Origin: an uncultured Clostridia bacterium
Lineage (GTDB): Bacteria > Bacillota > Clostridia > Oscillospirales > Ruminococcaceae
Length of the DNA: 16,965 nucleotides
Assembly (NCBI GenBank): GCA_946533615.1
Contig: CAMNBY010000179.1
Span: 1-16,965, forward strand
Direction of reading: 5' to 3'
The translations under genes and the position numbers were made by a program. Below, one piece after another: positions 12,791 through 16,965 of the stretch (position 1 is its first letter; each line of letters starts with the position of its first letter). Below the pieces are notes generated by a model. It made no database searches, was not told where the DNA came from, and was given only the letters and a program-made list of their open reading frames with translations.

Positions 12791-14698
12791 ATGATCGGAA
12801 AATATAAGATAGCGGGGCTCTGTATCTCAAGGATACACGACGATTCCGCACACGAGATCACCATAGAACTCAACAAGACCCTTGCCGATATAGGCTACAG
12901 GCTCTTTGTGTTCCACACTACTTCCGACCTGTTCTGGGATACAGCCAGCGAACGCGGCGAGATCACCGTCTTTGATCTGCTGGATTTCAGAACGGTGGAC
13001 GTGCTCATTATCGTGGACGAGATGATAAAGAACAAGAAAATAGTAGATAAGCTGATCGAAAAAGCAGAGATCTTCGACAAGCCCGTAATAATGATCGGCG
13101 GCAGCAGGAGCGACGCGGTGAACATCGGCTTTGACTACGAGAGCGGCTTCGAGACCGTGGTGCGCCATGTGGTCGAGTATCACGGCATCACCGACCTGCA
13201 TTTCATGGCCGGCATACAGGGCAACGATTTCAGCGAGGCGAGGCTCAACGTTTTCAAGCGCGTCCTCGAGGAAAAAAATATCCCCTTCGACAGGGAGACT
13301 ATGGTCAGCTACGGCGATTTCTGGAGCGTGCCGACTGCCGCTGCCTGCGAGCGCCTGCTGGAGAGGGATCATCTGCCGAAGGCTATAATCTGCGCCAACG
13401 ACTCGATGGCCGTCACGGTCTGCAACACGCTCTCGAATTCGGGCGTCAAGGTGCCAGACGAGGTCGTCGTCACCGGTTTTGACGGGATACTCGATATAAA
13501 CTTCTCCTCCCCGAGGATAACCAGCTGCCTCTGCTGCTACGGCGACATCGCCAAGAAGATAGCCGACCTGCTGGCCCTGCCTGACGAGGAGTTCCCGACC
13601 GGCGCGAATTTCCTGATAGCCCCGAGAATTATAATAAACGAGAGCTGCGGCTGCTCGGGCGGAACGATAATCAACGTCGCCAAGCACCTGAGCGACCTCC
13701 ACTCGCGTTTTTACAGATATAAGGAGGAGGAAAAGTCCTTCAACGAGATCGGCGTCCGCATACTCTCCAGCGACAACCTGAAATCCGCAGCCAACGAGCT
13801 GTCCTCGAATATAATCTACAATATGCGCTGTATGCTCAAAAAGGACTGGACGGACGACACCGTCGATCCCTTTGACCGCAGCTACGAGCGCGGCTTCGGA
13901 GATACGCTCTGCGTGTTCTTCGACTCCGACGCGCCGCCGCCGTTCGCCCCTCACGACTTCCCGGCAAAGGGTCTCTTCCCGGGGCTCGAGGTCGCGCTGC
14001 TCACGGGCTACCCGATAATCTTCACCGCCCTGAATTTCCTTGATATCTCAATGGGCTATGTGGTGTTCAATTTCCAGAGCTACGACATACAGAATTACGA
14101 GAAGATACCGCAGATCGTCAACGCCCTGAACAACTCGCTGGGCGCCTACAGAACGATGCGCTATCAGAAGCACATCACCGAACAGGTGCGTATGCTCTCG
14201 CAGTATGACCAGCTGACGGGTCTGTTCACTCGCGGCGGCTGCACTCGCAGCTACAACAGGCTGATCGACAAGCTTGACCGCCAGAGCAAGCCCATAACCG
14301 TTGTCATGATGGATCTTGACAGACTTAAATATATCAACGATAACTTCGGACATAACGAGGGCGACTTCGCCATCAAGTCCACTGCCACAGCCCTGAAAAG
14401 CGCCTGCCCCGAGAACGCAGTCTGCATCAGGATGGGCGGCGACGAGATGGTGGCATTTCTGTCGTCTTCCATGCCCGTCGAGGACATCAAGCTTGAGATC
14501 GAAGCAAGGCTGCGCTCGATAAACCGCAGCTCGGGCAAGCCGTATAATATTTCCGCCAGCATCGGCGTTTACCGCTCGTCAGATATCAGCGAGCTGGGCA
14601 GCTTCGAGGGGCTGATAAAGTCCGCCGACGAGCAGATGTACGAGGACAAGGCCAGAAAGCGCAGGCTGGCAGCCGAGCAGAGAAAGGACAGCGAGTAA
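12791..14698 (+). CDS. Cytoplasmic diguanylate cyclase with LacI-type ligand-binding sensor
   Basis: This 635-residue protein has no signal peptide or membrane helix. Residues 5-290 match the periplasmic-binding-protein-like sensor of LacI/GalR regulators (YKIAGLCISRI at the start, AIICANDSMAVTVCNTL, VPDEVVVTGFDGI), but the helix-turn-helix that normally precedes it is absent. The segment ends in ESCGC, a cysteine pair I associate with sensor proteins of this build in Clostridia. A middle region (about 295-465) is not recognised. Residues 470-625 form a GGDEF domain: MMDLDRLKYINDNFGHNEGD, and RMGGDEM at 547-553, where Met replaces the last Phe but the catalytic GGDE is kept. The RxxD inhibitory site is missing. 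It probably makes c-di-GMP under control of an intracellular small ligand such as a sugar. Its TAA shares one base with the ATG of the next gene. Confidence 0.9.
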   Translation: MIGKYKIAGLCISRIHDDSAHEITIELNKTLADIGYRLFVFHTTSDLFWDTASERGEITVFDLLDFRTVDVLIIVDEMIKNKKIVDKLIEKAEIFDKPVIMIGGSRSDAVNIGFDYESGFETVVRHVVEYHGITDLHFMAGIQGNDFSEARLNVFKRVLEEKNIPFDRETMVSYGDFWSVPTAAACERLLERDHLPKAIICANDSMAVTVCNTLSNSGVKVPDEVVVTGFDGILDINFSSPRITSCLCCYGDIAKKIADLLALPDEEFPTGANFLIAPRIIINESCGCSGGTIINVAKHLSDLHSRFYRYKEEEKSFNEIGVRILSSDNLKSAANELSSNIIYNMRCMLKKDWTDDTVDPFDRSYERGFGDTLCVFFDSDAPPPFAPHDFPAKGLFPGLEVALLTGYPIIFTALNFLDISMGYVVFNFQSYDIQNYEKIPQIVNALNNSLGAYRTMRYQKHITEQVRMLSQYDQLTGLFTRGGCTRSYNRLIDKLDRQSKPITVVMMDLDRLKYINDNFGHNEGDFAIKSTATALKSACPENAVCIRMGGDEMVAFLSSSMPVEDIKLEIEARLRSINRSSGKPYNISASIGVYRSSDISELGSFEGLIKSADEQMYEDKARKRRLAAEQRKDSE

Positions 14699-15180
14699 TG
14701 CCGGAAGAGCTGCTCTCGAAAGAGGACTGCGCCCGGTGCAGGCAGTGCTGCGCCTTCGAGAGCTACAGCCTCTGGGACACTCCGCTGATAACCCCCGGGC
14801 TGAAAGCAGAGATACTGTCTCTGCGCCCTAAGCAGGAGTTCCTGAGCCGCGAGGGCTGCTTCCTTTTGAAAATGCAGCGCGAGCCCGAGGGCGATCTTTA
14901 CCTCTGCCCGATGCTTGACCGCAGGCACGGCTGCATACTGGGCGACAAAAAGCCCTTTGACTGCCGCATCTTTCCCTTCAGGGTGATGCTCCTCGGGGAC
15001 AGGCGGGTGATCGCTTTATCGCCCGAATGTCCCGAGGTCTCGGGCCGCCCGATAGCCGTGATCGCCGAAAGGTGCCGCGAGCTCGAAGCCGCGATATTCG
15101 CCGAAGCCGACAAACACTCCGAATTTGTGAAGCCCTACCAGCGCGGATTTATTGTGCTTGCGGCGGAGGAGCGGCGCTGA
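14698..15180 (+). CDS. YkgJ-family cysteine-cluster protein
   Basis: This 160-residue protein has the hallmarks of the YkgJ / zinc- or iron-chelating family: an N-terminal CxxCxxCC cluster (C11, C14, C17, C18), then C54, CPML (C70), GC (C79), KPFDCRIFPF (C89) and C111. Family members bind a metal or an iron-sulfur cluster; their biochemical role is mostly unsettled. The start overlaps the stop of the diguanylate cyclase as TAATG, with AAGGA (14684-14688) upstream, so both are made from one transcript and probably in balance. Whether it acts with the cyclase is unknown. The stop codon and the last codons lie in a repeated DNA segment that recurs at 15284, so the C-terminal EERR tail may have been set by the repeat. 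Confidence 0.88.
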   Translation: MPEELLSKEDCARCRQCCAFESYSLWDTPLITPGLKAEILSLRPKQEFLSREGCFLLKMQREPEGDLYLCPMLDRRHGCILGDKKPFDCRIFPFRVMLLGDRRVIALSPECPEVSGRPIAVIAERCRELEAAIFAEADKHSEFVKPYQRGFIVLAAEERR

Positions 15181-15225
15181 GACTGCCGCTAAGCGCAAGA
15201 TCGAAAATAGTGGGGGAATTAAAAA
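15171..15225 (+). repeat. Intergenic structured repeat, copy 1
   Basis: The segment shares 25 of its first 26 bases with 15284-15309 (core GCGGCGCTGAGACTGCCGC), then a looser match through GTGGG and the AATTAAAAA end. It includes the TGA stop of the YkgJ-family gene. The spacing to copy 2 is 113 bases. The pattern suggests a short interspersed element and not a coding duplication. Confidence 0.75.
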
Positions 15226-15236
15226 GCCTGCCTGAC

Positions 15237-15303
15237 GGCTGCACCGCAGCCTCATTCACAAAGGAACCCACCGCCCTTAGAGGGCGGCGCTGAGACTGCC
15301 GCC
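15237..15303 (+). other. Series of GC-rich hairpins before mnmE
   Basis: Three perfect short stems follow one another: GGCTGC/GCAGCC (15237-15251), CCGCCCT/AGGGCGG (15271-15287) and GGCGGC/GCCGCC (15283-15303). The second and third share bases and so exclude each other. An outer pair ACCCACC (15266-15272)/GGTGGGT (15324-15330) could enclose them. None ends in a T run, so they are not standard terminators. They could be attenuator-like or simply part of the repeat. Confidence 0.5.
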
Positions 15304-15340
15304 AAGCGCTCGATTGAAACATTGGTGGGTGAATTAAAAA
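15284..15340 (+). repeat. Intergenic structured repeat, copy 2 (mnmE leader)
   Basis: This is the second copy of the segment at 15171. It ends in an A-rich run that merges with the AAGGAAG binding site (15341-15347) of mnmE, so the element forms most of that gene's 5' leader. No clear promoter was found between 15181 and 15356; mnmE may be read from upstream or from a promoter that I cannot identify. Confidence 0.75.
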
Positions 15341-15356
15341 AAGGAAGTGACTGTAT

Positions 15357-16733
15357 ATGTCTACCGTATGCGCTGTGTGTACGCCGCTTGCGCAGGGCGG
15401 ACTTGCTGTGATAAGAATAAGCGGAGAAGGAGCCGTCGATGCTGCATCGCGGGTCTTTTCTCCTTTTTTGTCGTTCCCGAAGGTCGCCGAGATGAAGGGC
15501 TACACCTGCGCCTACGGCAAGGTCATCGACCCCGAGAACGGCGAGGCCATTGACGATGCGGTGCTGACGGTGTTCAGTGCGCCGCACTCGTTCACGGGCG
15601 AGGACACCGCCGAGCTCTCCTGCCACGGCGGCGTGTACATCGCAAAGCGCGTGCTGCGAGCCTGCCTGGCTGTGGGCTGCGAGCAGGCCGACAGAGGCGA
15701 GTTCACCAAGCGAGCCTTCCTTAACGGCAAGCTCTCGCTGACTCAGGCCGAGGGCATAATGGACATGATAAGCGCCCGCGGCGAGGACTCGCTCAGGGCG
15801 GCAAGGCTCACCAAGGAGGGCAGGCTCTTTGCCGAGGCCGACGACATCAAGCGGCAGCTTGTCACGGCTCTCGGAGAGCTGGCGGCGTGGGTGGATTATC
15901 CCGAGGAGGATCTCCCCGCCGTTGAGCGGTCGGCGCTCTCGGGAACTATCTCGTCGGCTCGCGGTCGGCTGAAGAAGCTGATCGACAGCTACGACACGGG
16001 TATGCTGCTGCGCCGCGGCATCGACACGGTCATCGCGGGCAAGCCGAACGTCGGAAAATCCACGCTGATGAACACGCTGCTCGGCTACGAGCGCTCGATA
16101 GTCACCGACCTTGCAGGCACCACCCGCGACGTCATCGAGGAGGGAGTGCAGCTCGGCGGCTTTGAGCTTCGGCTCTCCGACACCGCAGGTATCCGCACCA
16201 CCGATGACAGGGTCGAGAGCATGGGAGTTTCCATTGCCAGAAAGCGGCTGAGCGACTGCGCTCTCATTATTGCCGTATTCGACACATCGGAGGCCGCCGA
16301 CGCCGAGGACAGGGAGCTTATCGACTACATCGCCGAGCTCGGCGCGAAGGTCATCGTTGTGCTTAACAAGAACGATCTCGGCGACCGGTTTGACCGCTCG
16401 CTGCTGGGCGGTCTCGGGTGCAGGGTCATCGAGCTCTCGGCGCGGCAGGGCGAGGGTCGCGAGGAGCTCGGCGCTGCCGTCAGGGAGCTGTTCGCGGGAA
16501 CGGGCATCGACGAGGACGGCACGATCTTTGCCAACGAGCGTCAGAAGGACTGCATCGTCAAGGCCGAGGGACGTTTAGCGGCGGCTGCTGCGGCTCTTGA
16601 AGCGGGCGAGACACTTGATGCCGTGACGGTGATGCTTGACTACGCTTTGGAAGAGCTTATGGAGCTGACAGGCGAAAAGGTCGGCGAAGCCGTAGTCTCC
16701 GAAGTCTTCTCCAAATTCTGTGTCGGCAAATAG
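15357..16733 (+). CDS. mnmE: tRNA uridine-5-carboxymethylaminomethyl modification GTPase MnmE
   Basis: This 458-residue protein is complete and of normal length. MnmE works with MnmG to build the cmnm5 group on U34 of certain tRNAs, using methylene-tetrahydrofolate and GTP hydrolysis. The N-terminal folate-binding domain begins STVCAVCTPLAQGGLAVIRISG and includes HSFTGEDTAELSCHGG and GEFTKRAFLNGKLSLTQAE. The inserted G domain shows GKPNVGKS (228-235), the switch GTTRD (254-258), DTAG (275-278) and NKND (337-340). The protein ends FCVGK, matching the family's C-terminal C(I/L/V)GK with catalytic C455. ATG 15357 has AAGGAAG nine bases upstream. The often-adjacent mnmG, jag and yidC are not seen in the window; mnmG could lie beyond the right edge. 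Confidence 0.98.
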   Translation: MSTVCAVCTPLAQGGLAVIRISGEGAVDAASRVFSPFLSFPKVAEMKGYTCAYGKVIDPENGEAIDDAVLTVFSAPHSFTGEDTAELSCHGGVYIAKRVLRACLAVGCEQADRGEFTKRAFLNGKLSLTQAEGIMDMISARGEDSLRAARLTKEGRLFAEADDIKRQLVTALGELAAWVDYPEEDLPAVERSALSGTISSARGRLKKLIDSYDTGMLLRRGIDTVIAGKPNVGKSTLMNTLLGYERSIVTDLAGTTRDVIEEGVQLGGFELRLSDTAGIRTTDDRVESMGVSIARKRLSDCALIIAVFDTSEAADAEDRELIDYIAELGAKVIVVLNKNDLGDRFDRSLLGGLGCRVIELSARQGEGREELGAAVRELFAGTGIDEDGTIFANERQKDCIVKAEGRLAAAAAALEAGETLDAVTVMLDYALEELMELTGEKVGEAVVSEVFSKFCVGK

Positions 16734-16747
16734 TACACGGCGTGTAC
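16733..16747 (+). other. Palindromic hairpin at the mnmE stop
   Basis: GTACAC (16733-16738) pairs with GTGTAC (16742-16747) around GGC, starting at the last base of the mnmE stop codon. A second hairpin GGCGGC/GCCGCC follows at 16766-16779. Neither has a T tail. Confidence 0.5.
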
Positions 16748-16900
16748 CACGCAAGTCGCGGGAACGGCGGCAAGCCGCCTCACAACGGTGTGATGTGAAA
16801 GATATCCCTCGCGATACGGTGGGGATCAGCAGGATAGAGGAAGAGGAAAGCGCCCTCACAAGGCTTTGCCCCCATATCGCCGTAGTCAAATTGGCCGGTT

Positions 16901-16935
16901 CCAAGGGCGGCCTTAGCCCTTGGCAGGGTTTTTAG
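16901..16935 (+). terminator. Possible terminator-like stem downstream of mnmE
   Basis: CCAAGGGC (16901-16908) pairs with GCCCTTGG (16916-16923); the run TTTTT follows only after CAGGG (16929-16933). The gap makes it a weak terminator candidate. It lies about 170 bases beyond the mnmE stop. Confidence 0.35.
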
Positions 16936-16951
16936 GGGCAGCGCCCCTAAA
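16931..16951. repeat. Palindromic element TTTAGGGGC/GCCCCTAAA
   Basis: TTTAGGGGC (16931-16939) is perfectly complementary to GCCCCTAAA (16943-16951) around AGC. It reads the same on either strand and looks like a short dispersed palindrome, though only one copy is present in the window. Confidence 0.5.
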
Positions 16952-16965
16952 TCGCCGACCGCAGT

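Larger units (their letters stand above)
16748..16965. other. Hairpin-rich non-coding tail of the window
   Basis: I see no convincing gene here. The segment holds a 6-base hairpin at 16766-16779, an 8-base stem at 16901-16923 and a 9-base palindromic stem at 16931-16951. A 71-codon frame at 16720-16935 overlaps the mnmE end, has no good binding site and runs through the hairpins, so it is not called. The density of perfect stems suggests interspersed repeat elements, as before mnmE. Confidence 0.45.

Noticed and set aside
12827..13954. Minus-strand open frame of 375 codons
   Set aside because: It is a shadow of the LacI-type sensor domain, whose motifs are clear on the plus strand.
15171..15340. 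CRISPR-like array
   Set aside because: There are only two imperfect copies, the units diverge after 26 bases, and no cas gene is present.
16720..16935. Short plus-strand frame of 71 codons after mnmE
   Set aside because: It starts inside mnmE in another frame, lacks a binding site, and translates hairpin repeats.

Overview
The window looks like part of a Gram-positive, anaerobic Clostridia genome, most likely a Ruminococcus-type Oscillospiraceae. The signs are AGGAGG-type ribosome binding sites, sigma-A promoters with 17-18 base spacers, GC-rich coding DNA separated by AT-rich promoter and terminator segments, and ECF sigma, LacI-type-sensor and GGDEF signalling proteins. This assignment is inferred from style; no marker gene was searched.

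Layout. Bases 1-480 are the end of an rRNA operon: the 3' part of a 5S rRNA, then tRNA-Lys(CTT), tRNA-Glu(CTC), an internal terminator-like hairpin, tRNA-Met(CAT) and tRNA-Trp(CCA). A probably bidirectional terminator follows. On the minus strand lies a two-gene unit (6531 to 595). Its first gene encodes a very large membrane sensor diguanylate cyclase: an ECF S-component-like membrane block, a double beta-propeller, a Y_Y_Y domain, a GGDEF domain and a degenerate GGDEF-like tail. Its second gene encodes an AT-rich membrane sulfatase/LTA-synthase-like protein. Divergent from it, with a consensus promoter, is a methyltransferase-STAS fusion (6728-7978), closed by a bidirectional terminator. Next come an ECF sigma factor and its putative membrane anti-sigma partner (minus strand, 10240 to 8024). 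Divergent again is an OmpR-type response regulator with an overlapping histidine kinase (10494-12624). After a strong terminator come a cytoplasmic sugar-binding-protein-like GGDEF protein coupled through TAATG to a YkgJ-type cysteine-cluster protein (12791-15180). A short structured repeat region then leads to mnmE (15357-16733). The last 232 bases are hairpin-rich and hold no convincing gene.

Taken together, 6531-15180 is a dense signalling neighbourhood. It has two predicted c-di-GMP synthases of different input type (one extracytoplasmic, one cytoplasmic), both lacking the canonical RxxD inhibitory site. It also has a sigma/anti-sigma pair, a two-component system and a STAS protein with a fused methyltransferase. 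Each unit has its own sigma-A-like promoter, so they are neighbours and not one operon. No c-di-GMP phosphodiesterase or PilZ effector is visible here. The least familiar items are the methyltransferase-STAS fusion, the S-component/propeller/GGDEF architecture, the large anti-sigma ectodomain without a zinc motif, and a duplicated structured repeat that supplies the stop codon of one gene and the leader of the next.
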